From: Hyphomicrobiales bacterium
Lineage (GTDB): Bacteria; Pseudomonadota; Alphaproteobacteria; Rhizobiales; Xanthobacteraceae
Direction of reading: 5' to 3'
NCBI GenBank assembly: GCA_017305665.1
Contig: JAFKKH010000011.1
Location: 1-64,000, forward strand
Length of the DNA: 64,000 nucleotides
Part shown: piece after piece, positions 27,230 through 36,383 of the stretch
How positions within the stretch are numbered: the stretch's first letter is position 1
How the letters are laid out: the number at the start of each line of letters is the position of its first letter
Notes under the pieces: model-generated
What the model was told of the DNA's origin: nothing
The model's input: the letters and a program-made list of their open reading frames with translations, nothing else
Database searches by the model: none
Translations under genes and position numbers: made by a program

Positions 27230-27903
27230 TTAAGATAGATCCGCTCGTACAGTGCGCGCAGGATCCCGGCCGTCGCCCCCCAGATATAGCGTTCCGCGAA
27301 CGGCATCTCGTAGAACGAGCGCCTCTGGCCGCGAAATTCCTTCTGACCCGTCCGGTGATTGAGCGGGTTCATCAGAAACGACAGCGGCACCTCGAACGCG
27401 TCGTCCACTTCGCCCGCATTGATGTGCAGGTTAAACCCCGGCTGCACCCGCGCCACCGTCGGCAGGATACGAAAGCCGAAACTCGTGCCGTAGAGATCGA
27501 GATAGCCGATCGGTTCGATGTGATCGCGCGCAAGCCCGACCTCCTCCCACGCCTCGCGCAGCGCCGCATCGACCGGCGAGGCGTCGGTCGCATCGATCTT
27601 GCCGCCAGGAAAGGCGATCTGGCCCGCGTGTTCGTTGAGATGAACCGCGCGCTGCGTCAACAACACGGTGGGCTCGTCGCGCGCCACCACCGGGATCAGC
27701 ACCGCCGCCGGACGGATCGGCCGTTCCTGCGCGATCGCCTGCAGCATGAAATCATTGCCCTGGTCGCCGGTCAGCGGAACGATGCTGGCATCGGTCAATC
27801 CCGGCGGGATGTCGAACCGCAGCCGCGCCCGGGCGCGGTCGAAAAATTCCTGCGTGCCGAGTTCGGCCATAGCAGCGCCGGTCTTCACCATCGGCTCGTT
27901 CAA
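27226..27903 (-). CDS. Nudix hydrolase, CoA pyrophosphatase type
   Basis: A 225-residue Nudix protein. The Nudix box is GGKIDATDASPVDAALREAWEEVGL, preceded by the NudL/CoAse-type element LTQRAVHLNEHAGQIAFPGG. Such enzymes cleave coenzyme A or related nucleotides, producing 3',5'-ADP and phosphopantetheine; CoA specificity here is inferred from the box. It is the second gene of the DUF1285 operon and overlaps both neighbours by four bases. Confidence 0.88.
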   Translation of the reverse strand: MNEPMVKTGAAMAELGTQEFFDRARARLRFDIPPGLTDASIVPLTGDQGNDFMLQAIAQERPIRPAAVLIPVVARDEPTVLLTQRAVHLNEHAGQIAFPGGKIDATDASPVDAALREAWEEVGLARDHIEPIGYLDLYGTSFGFRILPTVARVQPGFNLHINAGEVDDAFEVPLSFLMNPLNHRTGQKEFRGQRRSFYEMPFAERYIWGATAGILRALYERIYLK

Positions 27904-28508
27904 CCTGCGTCCCTCACCTGCTCCGCGTCCGCCATGACGAAGAACTCGCCGCCGGATTCGATCCCGAACATCATCCGACCATCGATCATTCGCTGCTCGC
28001 CCATGTCAACAAGATCGTAATACAGCGCCCGCGTCACCTTGGCCCAAAGGTCGGCCCGGACGTGCAGATAGGGTTTCAGACCGCCGTCCTCGGCCATCTC
28101 GAAACGGAGCCGATGCTTGGAGTCGCAAGGCACCCAGTCATCGACATTAGTGCGGAACCGGAGCAATCGACCGTGCTCGTCCTGCTCCTTCACCATCTCG
28201 ACGGCGAGGAACGGCGCGTCGTCGACACGAATGCCGACCTTCTCGACCGGGGTCACAAGAAAGTGCTTACCATCCTCGCGTTTCAGGATGGTCGAAAACA
28301 GTCGGACCAGCGCCGGCCGACCGATCGGCGTTCCCATGTAGAACCATGTGCCGTCGGTGGCGATTCGCATGTCGAGATCGCCGCAAAACGGCGGGTTCCA
28401 CAGGTGCACCGGGGGCAGCCCCTTGCTGGACGCACCTGCGGCAGCGTCCCGCGCGGCGGTGGTCAGCCCATCCAGGGACCGGTTCGCCGTCTGCCCTTGC
28501 TTCGCCAT
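27900..28508 (-). CDS. DUF1285 family protein
   Basis: A 202-residue protein of the DUF1285 family, whose function is unknown. Typical sequence features are WNPPFCGDLDMRIATDGTWFYMGTPIGRPALVRLFSTIL and the FLVTPVEKVGIRVDDAPF segment. It is the first gene of a four-gene overlapping operon (DUF1285, Nudix, DUF6111, CCA enzyme). No signal peptide is seen, so it is presumably cytoplasmic. Confidence 0.88.
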   Translation of the reverse strand: MAKQGQTANRSLDGLTTAARDAAAGASSKGLPPVHLWNPPFCGDLDMRIATDGTWFYMGTPIGRPALVRLFSTILKREDGKHFLVTPVEKVGIRVDDAPFLAVEMVKEQDEHGRLLRFRTNVDDWVPCDSKHRLRFEMAEDGGLKPYLHVRADLWAKVTRALYYDLVDMGEQRMIDGRMMFGIESGGEFFVMADAEQVRDAG

Positions 28509-28521
28509 GGTTTATTCCGAC

Positions 28522-28566
28522 GTTGCTTGACTAGGATTTGCTCGAACTAGGTTTGCTCGACTTGGG
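28522..28566. repeat. Three tandem 15-bp repeats upstream of the DUF1285 gene
   Basis: Three adjacent 15-base units: GTTGCTTGACTAGGA, TTTGCTCGAACTAGG and TTTGCTCGACTTGGG, just 5' of the DUF1285 start. They could be binding sites for a regulator of the operon or only a microsatellite-like expansion. Confidence 0.5.
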
Positions 28567-28771
28567 TTTCGGCACAAATGGTGCACGACGGTGTTTGGAA
28601 TATGGAGCCGCGGTCGTGCGCTGTCTCGCCATATCGTGATGCCGTTCACAACCCTGAATCCCGATATTGTGGGGGATAGTTTAATTCAACGAATACATAG
28701 CCTTCGTGCGAGTTTAGCATGAGGGCCATGGCATGACGACGCAATTGGCGGCTTCGCGCAAGGAGTGACGA

Positions 28772-29791
28772 ATGGCAGGTGCAGACATGGCGACCGACAA
28801 GGGTGTCGAGAAACTGGAGGACGTGATCGTCCGCTCGGCCGAGCAGGTCTCGGGACAAATTCGCGCGGCCAGGGATGCGATCTCCACCGTGATCTTCGGA
28901 CAGGACCGGGTCATCGAAAATACCCTGGTGACGATCCTGTCCGGTGGCCATGCGCTCTTGATCGGTGTCCCGGGCCTCGCCAAGACCAAACTGGTGGAAA
29001 CGCTCGGCGTCACCCTCGGGCTCGATGCCAAGCGCGTCCAGTTCACGCCGGACTTGATGCCGTCGGATATCCTCGGCGCCGAGGTACTGGATGAAAGCAA
29101 CAGCGGCAAGCGCTCGTTCCGCTTCATCGCCGGACCGGTGTTCGCGCAGCTTCTGATGGCCGACGAGATCAACCGCGCCAGCCCGCGCACGCAATCAGCG
29201 CTGCTGCAGGCGATGCAGGAGCAGCACATCACCGTCGCCGGCGCGCGTCACGACCTGCCGAAGCCGTTTCACGTGCTGGCGACGCAAAATCCGCTGGAAC
29301 AGGAAGGCACCTACCCGCTGCCGGAAGCACAGCTCGACCGCTTCCTGATGGAGATCGACGTCGATTATCCCGATCGCGACGCGGAACGGCGCATCCTGTT
29401 CGAAACCACAGGTGCCGAAGAAACCCTGGCAAAGGCGGCGATGGATGCCGAGATCGTGCTCGCCGCGCAACGCCTGGTGCGCCGGCTGCCGGTCGGTGAC
29501 AGCGTCGTCGAAGCGATCCTGTCGCTGGTCCGCTCGGCCCGTCCGGGACCCGAAGGAGGCGAAGCCGGAAAGCTGATCGCCTGGGGACCGGGGCCGCGCG
29601 CCAGCCAGTCGCTGATGCTTGCGGTACGTGCGCGCGCGCTGCTCGACGGCCGGCTTGCACCGTCGATCGACGACGTGCTCGATCTCGCCGAGCCCGTGCT
29701 CAAGCACCGCATGGCCCTGACCTTCTCGGCGCGCGCCGAGGGCCGCACCATTCCGGATGTGATCCGGCAACTGAAGACGCGGATCGGTTAA
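28772..29791 (+). CDS. MoxR-family AAA+ ATPase
   Basis: A 339-residue chaperone-like ATPase. Walker A is GVPGLAKT, Walker B is LLMADEINRASPRTQ, and the sensor 1 region is FHVLATQNPLEQEGTYPLPEAQLDRF, the typical MoxR sequence. These ATPases act with VWA-domain or DUF58 partners in maturing envelope or metal enzymes. AAGGAG is just upstream. It starts a four-gene operon (moxR, DUF58, BatA-DUF4159, membrane protein) with one-base and four-base overlaps. Confidence 0.94.
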   Translation: MAGADMATDKGVEKLEDVIVRSAEQVSGQIRAARDAISTVIFGQDRVIENTLVTILSGGHALLIGVPGLAKTKLVETLGVTLGLDAKRVQFTPDLMPSDILGAEVLDESNSGKRSFRFIAGPVFAQLLMADEINRASPRTQSALLQAMQEQHITVAGARHDLPKPFHVLATQNPLEQEGTYPLPEAQLDRFLMEIDVDYPDRDAERRILFETTGAEETLAKAAMDAEIVLAAQRLVRRLPVGDSVVEAILSLVRSARPGPEGGEAGKLIAWGPGPRASQSLMLAVRARALLDGRLAPSIDDVLDLAEPVLKHRMALTFSARAEGRTIPDVIRQLKTRIG

Positions 29792-30729
29792 TGGTCGCAG
29801 CCGCCGAGCATGCCAGACAGGAGATCGAAGCAGTCAGACGTGCCGACGGTGAGAGTCGCACGCTGGCGGCGTCGCTGCCACGGCTCGTGCTGGAGGCGCG
29901 CCGGATCGCCGCCAACGTGATTCATGGCTTGCACGGCCGCCGCCGCGCCGGTCCCGGGGAAAGTTTCTGGCAATATCGCCGTTTTGTGTCCGGTGAACCT
30001 TCGCAAAACGTCGATTGGCGCCGCTCCGCGCGCGACGATCATCTCTATGTTCGCGAACACGAGTGGGAGGCCGCGCACACCGTCTGGATCTGGCCGGACC
30101 GCTCGCCATCGATGGCCTTCGCGTCACGGCAGGCGCGCGACAGCAAGCTCGAACGCGCGCTGATCGTGACCTTCGCGCTTGCCGAGCTGCTGGTGGCTGG
30201 CGGCGAACGCGTCGGCGTTCCCGGGTTGCTGAATCCAACGGCCAGCCGCAACGTCATCGACAAGATGGCGCAGGCGATTCTGCACGACGATCTCACCCGC
30301 GCCAGCCTGCCGCCGTCGTTCGTGCCGTCGGCGCGATCGGAGATCGTAGTGCTGTCGGACTTTTGGTCGCCGATCGCGGAGATCCGGACCATGCTCGCAG
30401 GGCTGGCGGCCTCCGGCGCGCACGGCACCCTGATCCAGATCGTCGATCCGGCCGAAGAGACATTCCCCTATTCTGGTCGCGTCGAGTTCGTCGAGCCGGA
30501 AGATGGCAGCATGATCACAGCGGGCCGCGCCGAACGCTGGGCCGACGATTACGTCGCGCGCGTGGCGCTGCATCGCGACCAGATCCGCAGCGAGACTAAT
30601 ACGCTCGACTGGCTGTTCTCGACCCACACCACCGATCGCTCAGCCGCCGAACTGCTGCTGTTCCTGCATGGCGGCATGATGGCGAACAAGGGGGCAGCCT
30701 CCTCGGTCAAAGCGGGGCAGACGGCATGA
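29791..30729 (+). CDS. DUF58 domain protein (VWA-like partner of MoxR)
   Basis: A 312-residue protein. The DUF58 core begins with GRRRAGPGESFWQYRRFVSGEPSQNVDWRRSARDDHLYVREHE, and a MIDAS-like start WPDRSPSM follows. DUF58 proteins are usually paired with MoxR ATPases, and may serve as adaptors or effectors. The start overlaps the moxR stop (TAATG), and its own end overlaps the next gene by ATGA. No clear signal peptide is visible. Confidence 0.92.
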   Translation: MVAAAEHARQEIEAVRRADGESRTLAASLPRLVLEARRIAANVIHGLHGRRRAGPGESFWQYRRFVSGEPSQNVDWRRSARDDHLYVREHEWEAAHTVWIWPDRSPSMAFASRQARDSKLERALIVTFALAELLVAGGERVGVPGLLNPTASRNVIDKMAQAILHDDLTRASLPPSFVPSARSEIVVLSDFWSPIAEIRTMLAGLAASGAHGTLIQIVDPAEETFPYSGRVEFVEPEDGSMITAGRAERWADDYVARVALHRDQIRSETNTLDWLFSTHTTDRSAAELLLFLHGGMMANKGAASSVKAGQTA

Positions 30730-33542
30730 TGTCGGCGCTCCCGCTCTCTTTCCTTCAGCCGTTGATGCTGCTCGGTCTGCTCAGCCTGCCGCTGTTGTGG
30801 TGGCTCCTGCGCGTGATGCCGCCGCGGCCGCGCCGGATCGATTTTCCACCGACGCGACTGCTGTTCGAGATCGCGCCCAAGGAGGAAACGCCCTCGCGTA
30901 CACCATGGTGGCTGACGGCGCTGCGGCTGCTGGCAGCGGCGCTGGTGATCTTCGCCGCGGCCGGGCCGGTGTGGAATCCGAAGGCCGGTGCAGCGCGCAG
31001 CACGGCTCCACTGGTGATCCTGCTCGACGACGGCTGGAGCGCCGCATCGAGTTGGGACACGCGCATGAAGGCGGCGGACGAACTGATCGCCGATGCCGAC
31101 AGCGAACGGCGCGGCGTCGCCATCGTTCCACTGTCGGAGCCGGCGCGCGACATCACGCTGATGCCGGCCGGCAACGCGCGCGTGGCGCTGCGGCAGTTGT
31201 CGCCGAAACCCTACGCAGTCGAACGCGTCGAAACGCTTTCCGCCATCGAACGCTTCTTGAAGGCCACAGGTGACGGCGACATCGTCTGGCTGTCGGATGG
31301 CATCGACAGCGGCCGCGGACCCGAATTCGTCGACGGCCTTCGCAAGGTGATCGGCAACCGCTCCCTGACCATCTTCGAAGGCGGCGCGCCGCCAGCGCAT
31401 GCCCTGGTCGCGGCGGAAAACGCGGCGGCGAAAATGACCGTGAAGGTGCTGCGCGCCAACACGAGCGGACCTGCCAGCGGTGTCGTTCGGGCACTCGATC
31501 AGAAGGGCTCGCCGATCGGCGAGACGCATTATACGTTCTCGCCACAGAGCCGCGAGGCGGACGCAGCGTTCGACCTGCCGGTGGAGTTGCGCAACGATAT
31601 CTCCAGGCTGGAGATTGCGGGCGAGCGATCGGCCGGCGCGGTGCAACTGCTTGACAAGCGCTGGCGCCGCCGCGCCATCGGCATCGTCAGCGGATCGACC
31701 ACCGACACGTCACAGCCTTTGCTCGCCTCGACGTTCTATCTGACGCGCGCCCTGTCGCCGTTTGCCGACGTCCGGCTCGCCAACAAGGGCGCTCCGCAAC
31801 AGGCTGTCAGTCAGTTCCTGGATCAGAAGCTACCAATGATCGTGATGGCCGACACCGGCGCGCTGCCGCCTGAAACTCGCGAACGCGTCGATGCCTGGCT
31901 CGACCAGGGCGGCGTGCTGGTGCGGTTCGCAGGCCCCCGCCTCGCGCAAGCCGACGACGATCTAGTGCCGGTGAAACTGCGGCGCGGTGATCGCAGTCTC
32001 GGCGGCAGCCTGACCTGGGAGAAGCCGCAACATCTGGCCGCCTTCGCAGCGGACGGACCGTTCGCCGGCCTTTCCGTGCCGAAGGATGTCACCGTCCGGC
32101 GGCAGGTTCTGGCCGAACCGGATGCGGCCCTCGCGGCCAAGAGCTGGGCGTCGCTCGTCGACGGCACGCCGCTCGTAACCGGCGAGCATCGTGGCAAAGG
32201 CCTGCTGGTCCTGTTCCACATCAGCGCCGACATGCGCTGGTCCGATCTGCCGATGTCCGGTACCTTCGTCGAAATGCTGCGACGGATCGTCGATGCGTCC
32301 GGTTACACCGCGAACACCGGCAAGAACCCCGCGACCGATGCCAAGGCGGAGACCGTCGCTCCCTTGCGCACACTCGATGGCTTCGGCGCCTTCGGTCCTC
32401 CGCCTTCGACCGCCAAGCCGCTGCCGGTCGACTATCGCGGCCGCGGCACCATCGAACATCCGCCCGGCTTCTATGGCCCCGCCGACGGACCGATCGCCGT
32501 CAATACGCTGGCGGCATCGGACCGGCTCGCGCCGCTCGACACGTCGGCGCTGCAGGCACGGCGCGCCAGCTTCACCAATGCCGAGCCGCGCGACCTCCGG
32601 GGCATTCTGCTGTCGTCATCGCTCGCGTTGTTCCTGATCGATGCCATCATCGTGGCCCTGCTTGGCGGCGGCCTCGCCGCGCTGCTGCGCCGCCGCGCCG
32701 CTCCTGCCGCATTGCTGCTCGCGTTGGCGCTGACGGCAATTGCCGTAGTGCCCTCACCATCCCACGCCGATAGCGCGAGCGACGAATTCGCGATGAAGGC
32801 AACGTCGCAGACGCACCTCGCCTACGTCGTCACCGGCAATGCCGATGTCGATAACATCGTCAAGGCAGGCTTGAGCGGGCTGACGCTGTTCCTCGCGCAG
32901 CGCACCGCGCTGGAAGCCGGCGATCCCGTCGGCATCGATCCCGCCCGCGACGAACTGGCGTTCTTCCCGTTGATCTACTGGCCGATCGTTCCGGGCGTAC
33001 CCAAGCCGTCGCAAAGCGCGCTGAACAAGATCGATGCCTATATGAAGCAGGGCGGCACGGTTCTGTTCGATACCCGCGACGCGATCGAGGCTCCGCCGGG
33101 CGCGGGCGGCGCATCCCAGACGCCAGGGATGCAGGAACTTCGCAACCTGCTTTCCTCGCTGGACATTCCCGAGCTCGAGCCGGTGCCGCGCGAGCACGTG
33201 CTGACCAAGACGTTCTATCTGCTGCGCGACTTTCCGGGCCGCTACACCACTGGCCAGACCTGGGTCGAGGCCTTGCCGCGTGACGAGAATGAGGACGCAG
33301 CGTCACGGCCGGCGCGCGGCGGCGACGGCGTCTCGCCGATCATCATCACCTCGAACGATCTCGTCGGTGCATGGGCGATGCGGCCCGATGGCCAGCCGAT
33401 GCTGCCGCTGACACCGGGCGAACCACGGCAGCGCGAATTCGCCTTCCGCGCCGGCGTCAACATCGTGATGTATACGCTCACCGGCAACTACAAGGCCGAT
33501 CAGGTCCACGCGCCGGCGCTGATCGAACGGCTGGGGCAGTAA
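30726..33542 (+). CDS. BatA-like membrane protein with C-terminal DUF4159
   Basis: A 938-residue membrane protein. The N-terminal part resembles BatA/aerotolerance regulators (SFLQPLMLLGLLSLPLLWWLL, then PPRPRRIDFPPTRLLFEI, and a second membrane segment). A VWA-like region with PLVILLDDGWSAASSWD follows. A further two-helix segment is near residues 630-680. The last 250 residues are DUF4159 (FFPLIYWPIVPGVPK and QGGTVLFDTRDA). It is expected at the inner membrane with large periplasmic regions; the substrate or client is unknown. It shares the operon with MoxR and DUF58 proteins. Confidence 0.85.
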   Translation: MMSALPLSFLQPLMLLGLLSLPLLWWLLRVMPPRPRRIDFPPTRLLFEIAPKEETPSRTPWWLTALRLLAAALVIFAAAGPVWNPKAGAARSTAPLVILLDDGWSAASSWDTRMKAADELIADADSERRGVAIVPLSEPARDITLMPAGNARVALRQLSPKPYAVERVETLSAIERFLKATGDGDIVWLSDGIDSGRGPEFVDGLRKVIGNRSLTIFEGGAPPAHALVAAENAAAKMTVKVLRANTSGPASGVVRALDQKGSPIGETHYTFSPQSREADAAFDLPVELRNDISRLEIAGERSAGAVQLLDKRWRRRAIGIVSGSTTDTSQPLLASTFYLTRALSPFADVRLANKGAPQQAVSQFLDQKLPMIVMADTGALPPETRERVDAWLDQGGVLVRFAGPRLAQADDDLVPVKLRRGDRSLGGSLTWEKPQHLAAFAADGPFAGLSVPKDVTVRRQVLAEPDAALAAKSWASLVDGTPLVTGEHRGKGLLVLFHISADMRWSDLPMSGTFVEMLRRIVDASGYTANTGKNPATDAKAETVAPLRTLDGFGAFGPPPSTAKPLPVDYRGRGTIEHPPGFYGPADGPIAVNTLAASDRLAPLDTSALQARRASFTNAEPRDLRGILLSSSLALFLIDAIIVALLGGGLAALLRRRAAPAALLLALALTAIAVVPSPSHADSASDEFAMKATSQTHLAYVVTGNADVDNIVKAGLSGLTLFLAQRTALEAGDPVGIDPARDELAFFPLIYWPIVPGVPKPSQSALNKIDAYMKQGGTVLFDTRDAIEAPPGAGGASQTPGMQELRNLLSSLDIPELEPVPREHVLTKTFYLLRDFPGRYTTGQTWVEALPRDENEDAASRPARGGDGVSPIIITSNDLVGAWAMRPDGQPMLPLTPGEPRQREFAFRAGVNIVMYTLTGNYKADQVHAPALIERLGQ

Positions 33543-33551
33543 GGTCGCAGC

Positions 33552-35615
33552 ATGCAGTATGGTATCGCCTTCACTCCGCTGGTTCCCGTGATCGTGCTGT
33601 GGATCGCGCTCGCGGCAATTGCTGTGATCGCTGTTCTGCTGCTGATCACCCGCGCGCGCGGCGCGGCTGTGCGCGTAGCGGCGCTGGCGCTGATCCTGCT
33701 GGCGCTCGCCAATCCGTCGTTCACCCGCGAGGAACGCGAACCGTTGTCGTCGGTAGCGGCCGTCATCGTCGACAAAAGTCCGAGTCAGAACTTTGGCGAC
33801 CGCACCGATCAGACCGCGAAGGCGCGTGAGATTCTGGTCAACCGCCTCAAGCAGATCAAGGGACTCGACGTCCGCGTCGTCGATGCCGGTCAGGCGGACG
33901 GCGAGACCGACGGCACCAAGTTGTTCTCGGCGCTGTCATCCACGTTATCCGACGTGCCGACCGACCGTGTCGCGGGTGCCTTCCTGATCACCGATGGGCG
34001 CGTTCACGACATCCCGGCCAATCTGGCCGCGCTCGGTTTCCAGGCCCCAGTGCATGCGCTGATCACCGGCCACACCGGCGAACGCGACCGCCGCATCGCC
34101 ATCATCGCCGCGCCGCGCTTCGGCATCGTCGGTCAGACCCAGACCATCACCTATCGGCTCGACGATCAGGGCGTCAGCGGCGAACGCGCCAAGGTCACCG
34201 TGCGCCGCGACGGCGAGGTGATCAACGAGCGTACCGTTCTGAGCGGGCAGACCGTCAATGTCGATGTCGGCATCAAGCATGCCGGCCAGAACATCGTCGA
34301 GATCGAGGCGTCTCCGCTCGAGAACGAGCTGACGCCGGTCAACAATCGCGCCGTGGTGCCGATCGACGGCGTCCGCGACAAGCTGCGCGTGCTGCTGGTG
34401 TCGGGCGAGCCGCACTCCGGCGAGCGCACCTGGCGCAATCTCCTGAAATCCGACCCCAGCGTCGATCTGGTGCACTTCACGATCCTGCGTCCGCCGGAGA
34501 AGCAGGACGGCACGCCGATCAACGAACTGTCGCTGATCGCATTTCCGACACGCGAACTGTTCCAGCAGAAGATCCATGAGTTCCAGCTCATCATCTTCGA
34601 CCGCTACGCGCGTCAGGGCGTGCTGCCGATCGCCTATTTCGACAACATCGCGCGCTACGTGCGCGGCGGCGGCGCGGTGCTGGTGTCGGCCGGGCCCGAC
34701 TACGCCTCGACCACCAGCATCTGGCGCACGCCGCTGGACACGGTGCTGCCGGCGGAGCCGGTCGGCGTCACAGAGAAGCCGTTCCATGCGCGCCTGAGCG
34801 AGGCCGGCAAACGCCATCCGGTGACGCGCGGACTCGAAGGGTCCGCGAGTGACCCGCCGCACTGGAGCCGGTTCTTCCGCGAGGTCGAGACCCGCAACGC
34901 GTCGGTGCCGCCAGTCATGACCGGCGCGGACGGCAAGCCGCTGCTGCTGCTGTCGCGTTACGGCGAAGGCCGTGTCGCGCTGCTGCTGTCGGATCACATC
35001 TGGCTGTGGGCGCGCGGTTACGAAGGCGGTGGCCCCCACCTCGACCTGCTGCGGCGGATGTCGCACTGGCTGATGAAGCAGCCCGAACTCGACGAGGAAG
35101 CGTTGCGGCTCGAAGTTCACGGCAAGGAACTCACGGTGCAGCGCCAGACCATGGCCGACAGCGTCGCGCCGGTCACCGTGACATCGCCATCGGGGAAAAC
35201 CCGCGAGATGACGCTCAGCGCCAGCGAGCCGGGGCTGTGGAAAGCCACATTGCCCGCCGACGAGCTTGGCCTGTGGCAGGCGACCGACGGCACGCTGAAG
35301 GCGCTGGTCAATGTCGGTCCGGTCAATCCGAAGGAATTCTCCGAGGTGACGTCCACCGTCGACGAGCTGAAACCGATCGCCCAAGCCAGCGGCGGCGATG
35401 CCCGGCGGATCGAGAATGGATCTGGCGTCGACGTCCCGCGCATCGTTCCGGTCCACGCCTCGAGCGTGTTTCGCGGCGACGGCTGGATGGGCGTACGAAT
35501 GCGTGACGCCAGCGTGGTCCGCGGCGTCGGCGTGCTGCCGGTGTTCGCGGGGCTGATCGGGCTGTTGCTGCTGCTCGGCGCCTTCGCCGCGACCTGGCTG
35601 CGCGAGGGGCGTTGA
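33552..35615 (+). CDS. Large membrane protein of the MoxR-DUF58 operon
   Basis: A 687-residue protein with two N-terminal transmembrane segments, a long extracytoplasmic part and a C-terminal anchor (FAGLIGLLLLLGAFAATWL). The region AAVIVDKSPSQNF is a VWA-like or MIDAS-like start. A glutamine-amidotransferase-like fold is suggested by the IIFDRYARQGVLPIAYFDNIARYVRGGGAVLVSAGP segment, without an evident catalytic Cys. It begins nine bases after the DUF4159 gene and ends the operon. Function unknown. Confidence 0.75.
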   Translation: MQYGIAFTPLVPVIVLWIALAAIAVIAVLLLITRARGAAVRVAALALILLALANPSFTREEREPLSSVAAVIVDKSPSQNFGDRTDQTAKAREILVNRLKQIKGLDVRVVDAGQADGETDGTKLFSALSSTLSDVPTDRVAGAFLITDGRVHDIPANLAALGFQAPVHALITGHTGERDRRIAIIAAPRFGIVGQTQTITYRLDDQGVSGERAKVTVRRDGEVINERTVLSGQTVNVDVGIKHAGQNIVEIEASPLENELTPVNNRAVVPIDGVRDKLRVLLVSGEPHSGERTWRNLLKSDPSVDLVHFTILRPPEKQDGTPINELSLIAFPTRELFQQKIHEFQLIIFDRYARQGVLPIAYFDNIARYVRGGGAVLVSAGPDYASTTSIWRTPLDTVLPAEPVGVTEKPFHARLSEAGKRHPVTRGLEGSASDPPHWSRFFREVETRNASVPPVMTGADGKPLLLLSRYGEGRVALLLSDHIWLWARGYEGGGPHLDLLRRMSHWLMKQPELDEEALRLEVHGKELTVQRQTMADSVAPVTVTSPSGKTREMTLSASEPGLWKATLPADELGLWQATDGTLKALVNVGPVNPKEFSEVTSTVDELKPIAQASGGDARRIENGSGVDVPRIVPVHASSVFRGDGWMGVRMRDASVVRGVGVLPVFAGLIGLLLLLGAFAATWLREGR

Positions 35616-35728
35616 TCCGACTGACATGACAGCGACCACCGTGGCCGCGATCCCACACTTCGCCGGTCAATGACGGCGGTCCCTCTCGTCGCCGCAGGGC
35701 CCGGTTGACATCCGCAGCCCAGTCGGGC

Positions 35729-35747
35729 GATGTTATATTATAACATC
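35729..35747. promoter_or_regulatory. Zur-like operator
   Basis: GATGTTATATTATAACATC, a 19-bp palindrome perfect except for its central base. It closely matches the ATGTTATA-N-TATAACAT core known for Zur boxes in proteobacteria. A TTGACA hexamer lies at 35705-35710, so the palindrome covers the expected -10 region, a good position for repression. It precedes the DUF2946 gene by 50 bases. Confidence 0.75.
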
Positions 35748-35797
35748 GGGAGCCGCCGGAGACGTGTGGACCGCCGCGATGTGGGGCTTGCGTTGCA

Positions 35798-36232
35798 ATG
35801 AAGTGGTTCCGCTCGAACATCAGATATGGGTCGCGGCTCGCGCTGCTCGCGCTTGCGATCCAGTTTGTGCTGACGTTCGGGCACCATCACGGGGCGGCGG
35901 TCGCGGCGCCGGCTCCGGTGCAGGTGCGCGAGACAGCAGTTTCGGCTCTCGCCGGCAAACAACCGGCCACGCAGGTCGCGACCAAGGATTCTGCCGCCAA
36001 GACATTGGCCGCGAATCCGACCAAGCCCCCCCAAGGCCATCATCAATCCGACAGCGACAACTGCCCGATCTGCGGACTGATCGCACTCGCGGGCACGGTG
36101 CTGTTCACCGAACCACCGGTGCTGTTGCTGCCGGAAGCGTATCACATCCTCTATCTGACTACCGACGCCGAGTTCAATCACCTCGAATCCCGGCGCACGG
36201 TCTTCCAGTCCCGCGCACCTCCCGCCTCCTGA
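35798..36232 (+). CDS. DUF2946-type small exported protein with CPIC motif
   Basis: A 144-residue protein with an N-terminal hydrophobic segment (about residues 12-30). Potential metal ligands are the GHHHG cluster near residue 29 and HH with CPIC around residues 86-98 (GHHQSDSDNCPICG). DUF2946 proteins are often located near metal transport genes, and function is unknown. It lies between the Zur-like operator and a TonB-dependent receptor, which suggests zinc handling. GGAG precedes the start at a long distance; the start is plausible but not proven. Confidence 0.8.
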   Translation: MKWFRSNIRYGSRLALLALAIQFVLTFGHHHGAAVAAPAPVQVRETAVSALAGKQPATQVATKDSAAKTLAANPTKPPQGHHQSDSDNCPICGLIALAGTVLFTEPPVLLLPEAYHILYLTTDAEFNHLESRRTVFQSRAPPAS

Positions 36233-36383
36233 CGTCGACTGCATAACGAGCCGCCGGATCGACCCGCCTCGCGAGGCGATCCACGCGGACCGATGTCGGA
36301 ATCAACCCGCCGCGAATGGCGGGCCGCCCTCCAAATTCATCGATCGCGATGGACGCGACTGTGGCGGTGTCAGGACTGGATCA

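Noticed and set aside
33945-35639. A 564-codon open frame antisense to the large membrane protein gene.
   Set aside because: The composition is typical of an antisense shadow (His/Arg/Asp-rich), there is no ribosome binding site or family motif, and the sense gene is in an operon with clear overlaps.
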